Positions 8,152-15,220 of a stretch of DNA of 64,000 nt are shown piece after piece. The notes beneath the pieces were generated by a model that was not told the origin of the DNA, ran no database searches, and saw only the letters and a program-made list of their open reading frames with translations. Position 1 is the stretch's first letter. The number at the start of each line of letters is the position of its first letter. Made by a program: the position numbers and the translations under genes. Source of the DNA: Salininema proteolyticum (GTDB lineage Bacteria; Actinomycetota; Actinomycetes; Mycobacteriales; Micromonosporaceae); assembly GCF_042685645.1 (NCBI RefSeq), contig NZ_JBHUNX010000001.1, positions 1,364,001 to 1,428,000 of the forward strand, given 5' to 3'.

Positions 8152-8496
8152 CTACTCGTCGTGGGTGAGGCCCACGATGTTGCCGTCGGCGTCGGCGACC
8201 GTGGCGATCGTCCTGCCGCCTCCGACCGGCTGCGGCTTCTGGCGCACCTCGCCGCCGGCCGCGGTGAGGGCGGCGATGGCCGCTTCGAGGTCCTCGACCG
8301 CGCGGTAGGGGACCGGGCCGGTGAGGCCCTGTTCGAAGCCGTGCGGGTTGAGGCCGACCGTCTGCCCCTCGAGCTCGAAGCCGACGTAGTACTCGGAGTC
8401 CTGCGCGGGGCCGGTGCCGAGCAGTTCGGAGTAGAACGCCTTGGCTCCCTCCAGGTCCTTGACGGGGACGATGACGGTGGCGAAACGGTTGTCCAT
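8152..8496 (-). CDS. VOC family protein, single domain
   Basis: 114-aa single glyoxalase-like domain: FATVIVPVKDLEGAKAFYSE as the first beta-alpha unit and ADADGNIVGLTHDE at the C-terminus with the usual metal or ligand side acid. Preceded on its own strand by AGAGAGGAACCCGTC, a good ribosome site. It is divergent from an ECF sigma factor gene. Sigma factors of the SnoaL-tailed type often sit beside small oxidative or detoxification genes, so this may be a target, which is inference. Confidence 0.85.
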   Translation of the reverse strand: MDNRFATVIVPVKDLEGAKAFYSELLGTGPAQDSEYYVGFELEGQTVGLNPHGFEQGLTGPVPYRAVEDLEAAIAALTAAGGEVRQKPQPVGGGRTIATVADADGNIVGLTHDE

Positions 8497-8564
8497 GACG
8501 GGTTCCTCTCTGGTCTAATCTATGAGACACCCATATGACGGCGCCGGGAAGGAAAACGTGACCG

Positions 8565-9422
8565 ATGGGCGGAAAAGACGCTCTGGCCAGGGCTTTCGAC
8601 CGGGAGCGCGGGCGTCTGCTCGGGGTTGCCCGGCGCATCCTCGGCTCGCACGCCGAAGCGGAGGACGCCGTGCAGGAGGCCTGGATCCGCCTGGACCGCC
8701 AGGACCCGGAGCGGATCGAGAACCTGCCGGGGTGGTTGACGACGGTCGTGGCGCGCCTCTGCCTCGACATCCTGGAGTCGAAGCCGCGTGCCAAGGAGAC
8801 GCCCTGGGGCGCGGACTTCGACGACGGCGCGGTGGCCGGCCCGGAGGAGGACGCCCTGTGGACCGAGACGATGGGCGCGGCGCTCATGGTGGTGCTCGAC
8901 CGGCTGGAGCCCGCGGAGCGGACGGCGTTCGTCCTGCACGACCTGTTCGGGCTGAAGTTCGGTGAGATAGCGCCGGTGCTCGACCGGACGGTGGAGGCGA
9001 CCCGGAAGCTCGCCAGCCGGGCGAGGAGGCGGTTGAGGGAGGCGCGTCCGAGCGCGGAGACCGATCCGGCGCGCCAGTACGAGGTCGTCACCTCGTTCCT
9101 CGCCGCCGCGCGGGAGGGCCGGTTCGACGCTCTGATGGAGCTGTTGGACCCCGACGTGGAGCTGTTCGTCGACTCGGCGGCAGGGGAGCTGGGCGCCGGA
9201 GCCAGGAGCGGGGCCGGGGCGGTGGCCGCGCTGTTCGATGGGGGCGCCCAGACGGCGTTCCCCATGCTGCTGGGAGCGGCGTCGGGCGCGGCCTGGGTCC
9301 TCCGGGGCGAGGCGAAGGTCGCCTTCGACTTCACGGTGGAGGACGGCAGGATCACCGCCATCCGCCTCATCGGCGGCGAGGACGCCCTCAGGGAACTGGT
9401 GCCCGTCGCCCTGCCCCGGTGA
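8565..9422 (+). CDS. ECF sigma factor with SnoaL-like C-terminal domain
   Basis: 285-aa extracytoplasmic-function sigma factor (SigJ / ECF41-ECF56-like architecture). Region 2 spans about residues 8-75 (LLGVARRILGSHAEAEDAVQ, the region 2.2 core, then GWLTTVVARLCLDILES). Region 4 spans about 110-160 (LDRLEPAERTAFVLHDLFGL, EIAPVLDRTVEATRKLASRA). Residues ~170-285 resemble a SnoaL-like domain (VVTSFLAAAREGRFDALMEL), which in such factors replaces a separate anti-sigma in controlling activity. The WLPEP linker motif of classic ECF41 is not seen, so group assignment is open. ATG at 8565 has AAGGAA upstream. A nearby GTG is out of frame. Confidence 0.88.
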   Translation: MGGKDALARAFDRERGRLLGVARRILGSHAEAEDAVQEAWIRLDRQDPERIENLPGWLTTVVARLCLDILESKPRAKETPWGADFDDGAVAGPEEDALWTETMGAALMVVLDRLEPAERTAFVLHDLFGLKFGEIAPVLDRTVEATRKLASRARRRLREARPSAETDPARQYEVVTSFLAAAREGRFDALMELLDPDVELFVDSAAGELGAGARSGAGAVAALFDGGAQTAFPMLLGAASGAAWVLRGEAKVAFDFTVEDGRITAIRLIGGEDALRELVPVALPR

Positions 9423-9432
9423 CCTCAGAGCC

Positions 9433-9975
9433 TCAGTTCTTGCCACCCTGGGAGCGGCGCGGCTTGCGACCGCCCATGAACTGGAAGCCGGGGTGGACTC
9501 CCGGCTGCAGCCCCTGTTGCCGGACGATCTTGTCCAGCAGGCCGTTCAGTTGCGCGCGCTCGCCGTCATCGAGCGCGTCCAGCAGGTCGTCCTCGTGCTC
9601 GCCGCCGATCGTCCGCATCTTCGCCAGTGCGTCCTCTGCCTTCTCCGTCAGGTGGAGGGCGGTGTTGCGCCGGTCCGAGGGATTGACGCGCCTTTCCACC
9701 AGGTCCCGTTCGGCCAGGCCGTCGATGAGGGAGACGACCCTGCTGGGAACGACGTCGAGCGCCGTGGCGAGCGAGCGCTGACTGCGGCCCGGCTCCCGGG
9801 CGATGAGCCGGAGCAGGCCGACGTCGGGCGGAGTGAGCCCCAGGGGTTCGAGTCGGCGCGCGAACTTCATCGCGGCGTGCCCTCCGACTTGAGCCAGCAT
9901 GAAGGCCGTTCCTCGAGGTCTTTGCGGTGTTTCCGAGTTTCCTGACTGCTGCACTTGACTATTGTACACCTCCAT
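9433..9975 (-). CDS. MarR family transcriptional regulator
   Basis: 180-aa winged-helix regulator. The DNA-binding core reads LGLTPPDVGLLRLIAREPG, SQRSLATALDVVPSRVVSLI as helix-turn-helix, and RRVNPSDRRNTALHLTEKAE as the wing. A basic C-terminal tail (GGRKPRRSQGGKN) is unusual but short. It is divergent from the membrane protein at 10025, and its start lies inside that gene's promoter. The ATG at 9975 has AGGTGA 7 nt upstream. A shorter start near MLAQVGG is possible. Ligand unknown. It is probably an autoregulated repressor of the neighbour. Confidence 0.88.
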   Translation of the reverse strand: MEVYNSQVQQSGNSETPQRPRGTAFMLAQVGGHAAMKFARRLEPLGLTPPDVGLLRLIAREPGRSQRSLATALDVVPSRVVSLIDGLAERDLVERRVNPSDRRNTALHLTEKAEDALAKMRTIGGEHEDDLLDALDDGERAQLNGLLDKIVRQQGLQPGVHPGFQFMGGRKPRRSQGGKN

Positions 9976-9982
9976 GTATGAT
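9955..9982 (+). promoter_or_regulatory. Promoter and likely MarR operator between divergent genes
   Basis: Plus-strand promoter TTGACT (9955-9960), 16-bp spacer, TATGAT (9977-9982). The spacer and -10 hold an imperfect palindrome ATTGTACA-CCTCCA-TGTATGAT (9961-9982, 6 of 8 positions paired), the size and placement expected for a MarR-type operator that would block the promoter of the 10025 gene. Confidence 0.6.
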
Positions 9983-10024
9983 TCACCTACAAGAACGATT
10001 CATGGCAGAGAACGGAATGAACCC

Positions 10025-10744
10025 ATGACAACCTCGGTGCAGAACCGCCAAGACGCCCCGCGTACCCGCAACGCCCAGGCCGGGCCTCCCCTGGGGCCCC
10101 TGGCCCTGGCCTTCACCGGACTCTTCACGGCCGGCCTGGTCTTCCAGTCGGTCCTCGGCGACGGCACTCCCTATCCAGAGCCCTTCGCCGCGACAGCCGC
10201 CGAAGTGGCCGGGTATTTCGCGGCCAACTCCTCCGCGGTCCAGACCCAGGGGTTCTTCATGTTCGCCTCCTCCATGCCGCTGATGATCTTCTCGGCCACC
10301 GCTATGGCCCGGCTCCACCGGCTGGGAGTGCGGGCGCCCGGCGCCAACATCGCCCTGGCCGGAGGCCTGATCGCCGCCGCCATGCAGATCGTCTGCGCCG
10401 CCGTCGTCTGGACGATGTCCCACGAGGCCGTCGCGGCGGCCGAGGGGACCGTGCAGGCACTCCACCTTCTGGGCTTCGCCCTGGGCGGCGTCGGCATCGT
10501 GGCCCCGATGGGACTGCTCATCGCCGGACTCGCCGTTCCCTCCCTGCTGGCCCGCCTCACTCCGCGGCCGGTGGCCTGGATCGGCCTGGCGCTCGCACTG
10601 CTCTGCGAGCTCTCGCTGCTCTCCCTCCTGGTGGAGGAGCTGTCCGTGCTGCTGCCGATCGGCAGGTTCCTGGGAATGGCGTGGCTCGTCGTCGTCGGCT
10701 TCACGCTGCCGAAGAACCGCGCCCCAAAGAACGCGCGAAAGTGA
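10025..10744 (+). CDS. Multi-pass membrane protein, MarR-controlled neighbour
   Basis: About 239 aa with roughly six hydrophobic segments: LALAFTGLFTAGLVF, FFMFASSMPLMIFSATA, NIALAGGLIAAAMQIVCAA, LLGFALGGVGIVAPMGLLIA, WIGLALALLCELSLLSLL and GRFLGMAWLVVVGFTLP. It resembles DUF4386-like actinobacterial membrane proteins, but the family call is tentative. The short basic C-terminus (NRAPKNARK) should be cytoplasmic. ATG at 10025 is preferred over the in-frame ATG at 9962, because the promoter -10 lies at 9977-9982. Transcription is probably repressed by the divergent MarR protein. Confidence 0.75.
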   Translation: MTTSVQNRQDAPRTRNAQAGPPLGPLALAFTGLFTAGLVFQSVLGDGTPYPEPFAATAAEVAGYFAANSSAVQTQGFFMFASSMPLMIFSATAMARLHRLGVRAPGANIALAGGLIAAAMQIVCAAVVWTMSHEAVAAAEGTVQALHLLGFALGGVGIVAPMGLLIAGLAVPSLLARLTPRPVAWIGLALALLCELSLLSLLVEELSVLLPIGRFLGMAWLVVVGFTLPKNRAPKNARK

Positions 10745-10865
10745 GAGCGGGGTTCGCGGGAACCCGCCCCGTCGACACGGTTTCAGGGCGGTGCGCGGTA
10801 GGAGGTCCGATGTCGCTGGAGAACACGGCGGCTAGCCGGAACCTACGACCGAAAGGGAACAGAAA

Positions 10866-10901
10866 GGCCGGGGCCGGACGGTGAACCGTCCGGCCCCGGC
10901 C
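10866..10901. terminator. Bidirectional terminator, 17-bp perfect stem
   Basis: GGCCGGGGCCGGACGGT, a 2-nt gap, then its exact reverse complement. It lies between the convergent membrane-protein gene and moaD and can serve both. Nothing else is supported in the 253-bp gap 10745-10997. Confidence 0.75.
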
Positions 10902-10997
10902 TCTGCTCGAACGTCCAGGTTCGCTCGCACGGGCGGGCCCCGGCGAAGCGCGACAGGGCCGCGGTGATCCCCGCCGACCCGTCCTTTCAGCGTTCGG

Positions 10998-11237
10998 TCA
11001 GCCTCCGGCGAAGGGCGGCAGGACCTCGACCGTCGCCCCCTCTTCGAGGCCGGCGTCGTCGTCGCGAGTGCTCGCGCCCTCGACGAGGAAGCTGGAGACG
11101 GAGAGGACCTTCTCCAGTCCGGGCCCGTGGCGCTCGGCCAGGACGGCCTTCAACCCGCCGAGGGTTTCGGCCTCGGCCTTCTCCTCGGCGAGTCCGGCGG
11201 CGGCCTTGGCTCCGGCGAAATAGCGGACGGTCAGCAT
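10998..11237 (-). CDS. moaD: Molybdopterin synthase small subunit MoaD
   Basis: 79-aa ubiquitin-fold sulfur carrier. It starts MLTVRYFAGAKAAAG and ends EVLPPFAGG; the C-terminal Gly-Gly is the site that is adenylylated and thiocarboxylated before sulfur transfer to precursor Z with MoaE. ATG at 11237 is chosen because GGAGG sits 6 nt upstream, whereas the ATG at 11243 would directly abut it. The start lies 2 nt beyond the moaA stop. Last gene of the molybdenum-cofactor part of the minus-strand block. Confidence 0.93.
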   Translation of the reverse strand: MLTVRYFAGAKAAAGLAEEKAEAETLGGLKAVLAERHGPGLEKVLSVSSFLVEGASTRDDDAGLEEGATVEVLPPFAGG

Positions 11238-11239
11238 GC

Positions 11240-12235
11240 TCATCCTCCAATGGCCGACATCGACCGGGTGGGCTTGAGGAACTTCGGGTCGTCGATACCC
11301 GCGCCGGCGGCCTTGGTCCACATGGCGCCGCGCCAGATCTCGGCCAGTTCGTCGTCGCTCGCACCGGAGCGCAGGGCTCCGCGCAGGTCCGTCTCGCCGC
11401 GCGCGAAGAGGCAGTTGCGGATCTGCCCGTCGGCCGTCAGGCGCGTCCGGTCGCAGTCGCCGCAGAAGGGCCGGGTGACCGTGCCGATCACGCCCACCGT
11501 CGCCGGCCCTCCGTCGACCAGCCACTTCTCGGCCGGCGCCGATCCGCGCGGCTCGGTGGCGGGGGAGAGGTCGAACTCCTCCCGCAGCGAGGCGAGGATC
11601 TGATCGGCGGTGACCATCGTGTCGCGCCGCCAGATCCCGTCGGCGTCCAGCGGCATCTGCTCGATGAACCGCAGTTCGAAGTTGTGCGCCAGAGCGTAGC
11701 GCAGGAGGTCGGGAGCCTGGTCGTCGTTGATCCCCGGCATGAGCACCGAGTTGATCTTGACCGGCTGCAGTCCCGCCTCGGCGGCGGCGTGGAGGCCCTT
11801 GAGGGTCGGCTCCAGGCGGTCGCGGCGGGCCAGGGTCTTGAACGTCTCGGGGTCGATCGTGTCGAGTGAGACGTTGATGCGGGTCAGGCCCGCCTCGACC
11901 AGGGCGCGCGCGTTCTTGTCGAGGCCGATGGCATTGGTGGTCAAGGAGAGTTCCACATCGGGGCGGGACTCGTGGAGGGCCGCGAGGATCGCCGGGAGGC
12001 CGGGCCGCAGGAGCGGCTCGCCGCCGGTGAAGCGGACCTCGTGGATCCCCAGCTCGTCCACCGCGAGGCGGACGAGGCGCACGACCTCCTCGTCGGTCAG
12101 CACCTCGGGTTTGGGGAGCCACGCCATGCCCTCGGCGGGCATGCAGTACTGGCAGCGCAGGTTGCACTTGTCGGTCAGGGAGACCCGCAGGTCGCGGGCC
12201 ACCCGGCCGTATTGGTCGATCAGTTCTCTATGCAC
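11240..12235 (-). CDS. moaA: GTP 3',8-cyclase MoaA
   Basis: Radical-SAM enzyme starting molybdopterin synthesis from GTP, 331 aa. The N-terminal cluster motif is CNLRCQYC (CxxxCxxC, ~residues 24-31). The SAM-binding FTGGEP follows. The C-terminal second cluster is in RPFCGDCDRTRLTADGQIRNC. The protein ends SMSAIGG, keeping the Gly-Gly tail needed for GTP C8 chemistry. Its start overlaps the end of moaE by 8 bp and its stop is 2 nt from the moaD start, so translation is probably coupled. Confidence 0.96.
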   Translation of the reverse strand: MHRELIDQYGRVARDLRVSLTDKCNLRCQYCMPAEGMAWLPKPEVLTDEEVVRLVRLAVDELGIHEVRFTGGEPLLRPGLPAILAALHESRPDVELSLTTNAIGLDKNARALVEAGLTRINVSLDTIDPETFKTLARRDRLEPTLKGLHAAAEAGLQPVKINSVLMPGINDDQAPDLLRYALAHNFELRFIEQMPLDADGIWRRDTMVTADQILASLREEFDLSPATEPRGSAPAEKWLVDGGPATVGVIGTVTRPFCGDCDRTRLTADGQIRNCLFARGETDLRGALRSGASDDELAEIWRGAMWTKAAGAGIDDPKFLKPTRSMSAIGG

Positions 12236-12641
12236 AGTTCACCCATTCGTCCGTGCCGTCGGAGAAGTACTGGTGCTTCCAGACGGGCAGGCGCTCCTTC
12301 ACGAGGTCGACCGCCTCGGCGATCGCGCGGAAGGACTCGCCCCGATGCGGGCTGGCGACGACGGCCACGAGGGCGGCCTCGCCGATGGAGAGGTCTCCGA
12401 CGCGGTGGGACAGTGCGACGGCGTCCAGCCCGTGCCTTTCTTTCACTTCGCGGGCCACCTCGTCGAGGACGCCCTCGGCGCTGGGATGCGCCTCGTAGGT
12501 GAGGGAGAGGACGGTCTTGCCGTGGTCGTGGTCGCGGACCACGCCATGGAAGGAGACCCGGGCGCCGGAAGTGGCCGGGGCGCACTTCTGTTCGAGCAGG
12601 CTCGCCTCGATCGGGTGCTCGGTCATCTCGACGTGGATCAT
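12228..12641 (-). CDS. moaE: Molybdopterin synthase large subunit MoaE
   Basis: 137-aa catalytic subunit of molybdopterin synthase, the partner of MoaD. Visible family features are GARVSFHGVVRDHDHGK, LTYEAHPSAEGVL, SHRVGDLSIGEAALVAVVASPHRGESF and the C-terminal LPVWKHQYFSDGTDEWVNCA with the catalytic WKxExF-like lysine region (WKHQYF here). Length is normal. It lies between moeA (9 nt upstream) and moaA (8-bp overlap). Confidence 0.95.
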   Translation of the reverse strand: MIHVEMTEHPIEASLLEQKCAPATSGARVSFHGVVRDHDHGKTVLSLTYEAHPSAEGVLDEVAREVKERHGLDAVALSHRVGDLSIGEAALVAVVASPHRGESFRAIAEAVDLVKERLPVWKHQYFSDGTDEWVNCA

Positions 12642-12650
12642 CGGCTCTCC

Positions 12651-13814
12651 TCAGCTGGTTCGTCCCGGCATGGGGACCAGTGGCAGCGCGTCCGACCGAC
12701 GCGCGTTCGTGTGCGGTTCGACGACGGCGAAGCCCCGCGCGGTGGCGACGCCGCGCAGCATCGCCGAGCCGTGGTGGGGGATGAGTCGCCCGAAGTCGTC
12801 CACCAGCGCCAGCCGGTGGCAGTCGCCGCGCCCGGGGATGTCGTCGGCCACCGCCGCCACGCCCAGCTCGGGCAGGGGGCGGCGCAGCAGGCCGGCGATG
12901 AGGGGGGCGACGATGGTGGCGACGGAGATGACCGCCGACTGGGGATTGCCCGGCAGCCCGCAGACGATGCCGTTGGGCGTGCGCGCCAAGAGCATCGGGA
13001 ACCCGGGACGGACGGCCACGGTGTCGATGAGGTACTCGGCGCCGAGCTTCTTCAGCGTCGGGTGGAGGTAGTCGACCGGCCCGTGCATGGTGCCGCCGGT
13101 GGTGCAGAGGATCGTCGGCTGCGGGGCCGGACCGTTGAGCGCGTTGTAGTGCGCCTCGGGGGTGTCCTCGACGTGGACCGGCCGCGACGCGGTCGCGCCC
13201 AGGCCCTCCAGCATCGCGGGGAGCATGGGCCCCAGGCTGTCGCGGATCTTGCCGTCGCGGGCCGGGCCGCGGTCGATCAGCTCGTCGCCGAACACCGCGA
13301 AGGCGGCCGTGGGCTTCTCGAAGACGGTCAGCCTGTCCAGCCCCGCGGCGGCGGCGAAGCCGGCGGCGGCGGGTGAGACGGGAGTGCCGGCGGGGAGGAG
13401 CTCCTCGCCGAGGGCGATCTCGTCGCCGGTCTCGCGCCAGTCCCTCTGGTGCGGGCCGGAGACCGTTCCCTCCGTGACGGTGGAGTCCTCGAGGCGGACG
13501 ATGCCCTCCGTCTTCGGCGGCAGCTGCGCTCCGGTGGCGATCCGCACCGCCCGGCCGTCGGGCAGCTCCGCGGCCCGGTGCCCGGCCAGCTGGTCGTAGT
13601 CGAGAAGGTCCCACGCGGGACCTTCTCCGCGGACGGCGTACCCGTCCATGGCGACGGTGTCGAAGGCCGGCAGGGGGTTGGCCGAGGCCGGAGCCGCGGC
13701 GAGCGTGTGCCCGACGGCCCGGTCCAACGGCAGTTCCACGGTCGGCAGGTCGATCGACAGACCGAGTTCGTAGGCGGTGCGGCGCGCCTCGGGCCAGGGC
13801 GTGGGCGTGCTCAT
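12651..13814 (-). CDS. moeA: Molybdopterin molybdenumtransferase MoeA
   Basis: 387-aa enzyme that inserts molybdate into adenylylated molybdopterin. N-terminal segments ASANPLPAFDTVAMDGYAV and RIATGAQLP are diagnostic; the central MoCF-binding domain has GGTMHGPVDY. It overlaps the mog gene by 4 bp (ATGA), with translational coupling. The central domain reads TTGGTMHGPVDYLHPTLKKLG rather than the common TSGGVSVGxxD, so this is a divergent MoeA-like form. Weak similarity in this loop could reflect an altered activity, but the operon position supports a role in Moco synthesis. Confidence 0.88.
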   Translation of the reverse strand: MSTPTPWPEARRTAYELGLSIDLPTVELPLDRAVGHTLAAAPASANPLPAFDTVAMDGYAVRGEGPAWDLLDYDQLAGHRAAELPDGRAVRIATGAQLPPKTEGIVRLEDSTVTEGTVSGPHQRDWRETGDEIALGEELLPAGTPVSPAAAGFAAAAGLDRLTVFEKPTAAFAVFGDELIDRGPARDGKIRDSLGPMLPAMLEGLGATASRPVHVEDTPEAHYNALNGPAPQPTILCTTGGTMHGPVDYLHPTLKKLGAEYLIDTVAVRPGFPMLLARTPNGIVCGLPGNPQSAVISVATIVAPLIAGLLRRPLPELGVAAVADDIPGRGDCHRLALVDDFGRLIPHHGSAMLRGVATARGFAVVEPHTNARRSDALPLVPMPGRTS

Positions 13815-14383
13815 GAGGAGGCTCCCTCCGGGGCGGACGGCTGCGGATGGTCGCCCCCGCGCAGCTGGGACACGCAGTGGGACAAGAGGTCCGGGGTCAG
13901 GACGGCCAGCGCGTCCTTGGCGGCGCCGGAGGACCCGGCGATATTGACGATCAAGGTCGCGCCGGCGGCCCCGGCGAGGCCGCGCGAGAGGTCGGCCTGC
14001 GGGAGCTTGGCGCGTCCGTACGCGCGGAGGGCCTCGGCCAGGCCGGGGACCTCGAAGTCGATGACGGCGCGCGTGGCCTCGGGCGTCCGGTCGGTGGGGG
14101 TCAGGCCCGTGCCGCCGGAGGTGATGACGAAGTCGCGCCCGTCGGCCACGGCCTCGCGCAGCGACTTCTCGACCTCGGGCCCGTCGGGGACGACGACGGG
14201 CCCGTCGACGTCCAGCCCGCCGGAGCGGAGCCCATCGACCAGAACCGGTCCGGACTTGTCCGCGTAGACGCCGGTGGCCGCGCGGGTCGAGGCGACGATG
14301 ACGCGGGCCTTGATCGGGGAGTCGAGCCGGCCGCAGGGCCCGCGGCCCGGCGTGCCGTCCGAATCCTTCAGTTCCTCTGCCAT
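13811..14383 (-). CDS. mog: Molybdenum cofactor protein MogA/MoaB (molybdopterin adenylyltransferase)
   Basis: 190-aa MoCF-domain protein that activates molybdopterin by adenylylation. The core reads ARVIVASTRAATGVYADKSG, then VPDGPEVEKSLREAVADGRD, FVITSGGTGLTPTDRTPEAT (GGTG plus DxTPE active-site loop) and IVNIAGSSGAAKDAL. ATG at 14383 (MAEELKDS) overlaps the end of moaC by 16 bp. The same frame stays open upstream through moaC into nirD, which is described under nirD. Confidence 0.92.
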   Translation of the reverse strand: MAEELKDSDGTPGRGPCGRLDSPIKARVIVASTRAATGVYADKSGPVLVDGLRSGGLDVDGPVVVPDGPEVEKSLREAVADGRDFVITSGGTGLTPTDRTPEATRAVIDFEVPGLAEALRAYGRAKLPQADLSRGLAGAAGATLIVNIAGSSGAAKDALAVLTPDLLSHCVSQLRGGDHPQPSAPEGASS

Positions 14384-14838
14384 AGGCCGGTCTTCCCTCC
14401 CACCTTCTCGACCACGCCGACGCCGTTGATCTCGGCGGCCGGGTCGACGGCCTTGACCATGTCCACCAGCGTGAGGGCCGCGACGGTCACCGCCGTGAGG
14501 GCCTCCATCTCCACGCCCGTCCGGTCGTTGTTGGCCACCTGCGCCCGGACCGCCACGCTCTCCTCGCCGAGCTCGAACTCGACGGTGATCTTGGACAGGG
14601 CGATCGGGTGGCACAGCGGGACGAGCTCCCAGGTCCTCTTGGCGGCCATGATCCCGGCGACGCGCGCCGTGGCGAGCGCGTCGCCCTTGGCGAGGCCGTT
14701 GCCGCGCAGCTTCTCCACGACCTCGGCGGTCGTGTCGAGCCGGCCGGCCGCGGTGGCGACCCTCCGGCCCGGGTCCTTGTGGCCCACATCCACCATGTGG
14801 GCCTCTCCGGCGGCGTTGACGTGTGTTAGCTCGGACAT
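14368..14838 (-). CDS. moaC: Cyclic pyranopterin monophosphate synthase MoaC
   Basis: 156-aa enzyme converting the MoaA product to cyclic pyranopterin monophosphate. Family landmarks are MSELTHVNAAGEAHMVDVG, KRTWELVPLCHPIALSKI with the conserved LCHP, EMEALTAVTVAALTLVDMVK and the C-terminal VVEKVGGKTG. The ATG at 14838 has no ribosome site but a TACACT hexamer 7 nt upstream, so the cofactor genes may also be transcribed as a leaderless mRNA separate from the nitrite reductase genes. Confidence 0.95.
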   Translation of the reverse strand: MSELTHVNAAGEAHMVDVGHKDPGRRVATAAGRLDTTAEVVEKLRGNGLAKGDALATARVAGIMAAKRTWELVPLCHPIALSKITVEFELGEESVAVRAQVANNDRTGVEMEALTAVTVAALTLVDMVKAVDPAAEINGVGVVEKVGGKTGLWQRN

Positions 14839-14839
14839 A

Positions 14840-15217
14840 GGGGCAAGTGTAACCGCGGGGTCCGACTAATGCGACGGACTGAGCGGTGTCGTGCCCGTTC
14901 GGGGCGGGCAGGACGACCGTTCCCTTGGAGATTCGCACAGGATGGATCGCGATCGACCACTCTCCGTCGACACAGCGCCCATCGGAGAGGCGGTAGGCCT
15001 GCTTGAGCAGCGGGGACACGAGGACCTCCTCGCCGCCGCGGTCGCCGATGAGGCCGCGGGCGAGGACGTTGGCCCCCGTGGCCGGGTCGCGGTTGTCACA
15101 GGCGCGCACCGAGCCGTCGGGCAGGCGGAAGAGGGCCAGTTGGCGCCCGTCCTCCAGGAGGATCCCCACGCCGCGGCCGGGGACGAGCTCGTCGAGGTCG
15201 CACAGGGTCTGTTCCAT
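14840..15217 (-). CDS. nirD: Nitrite reductase small subunit NirD; no in-frame stop before moaC
   Basis: Rieske-like small subunit of the NADH-dependent assimilatory nitrite reductase. MEQTLCDLDELVPGRGVGIL, GRQLALFRLPDGSVRACDNR, SPLLKQAYRLSDGRCVDGEW and IHPVRISKGTVVLPAP cover the whole family fold by residue ~100. The start is 3 nt past the nirB stop. Odd feature: after VVLPAPNGHDTAQS the frame has no stop. It runs through moaC in another frame and joins the mog frame, ending only at 13811. The +1 frame reaches a TAG near 14866 after TPLSPSH. A small indel at the C-terminus is the simplest explanation. The end given here is only the edge of moaC. Confidence 0.85.
14846..14851 (-). promoter_or_regulatory. 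Leaderless -10 element of moaC
   Basis: TACACT on the minus strand, 7 nt before the moaC ATG, with no Shine-Dalgarno sequence. No convincing -35 is seen. Confidence 0.5.
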
Positions 15218-15220
15218 CGT

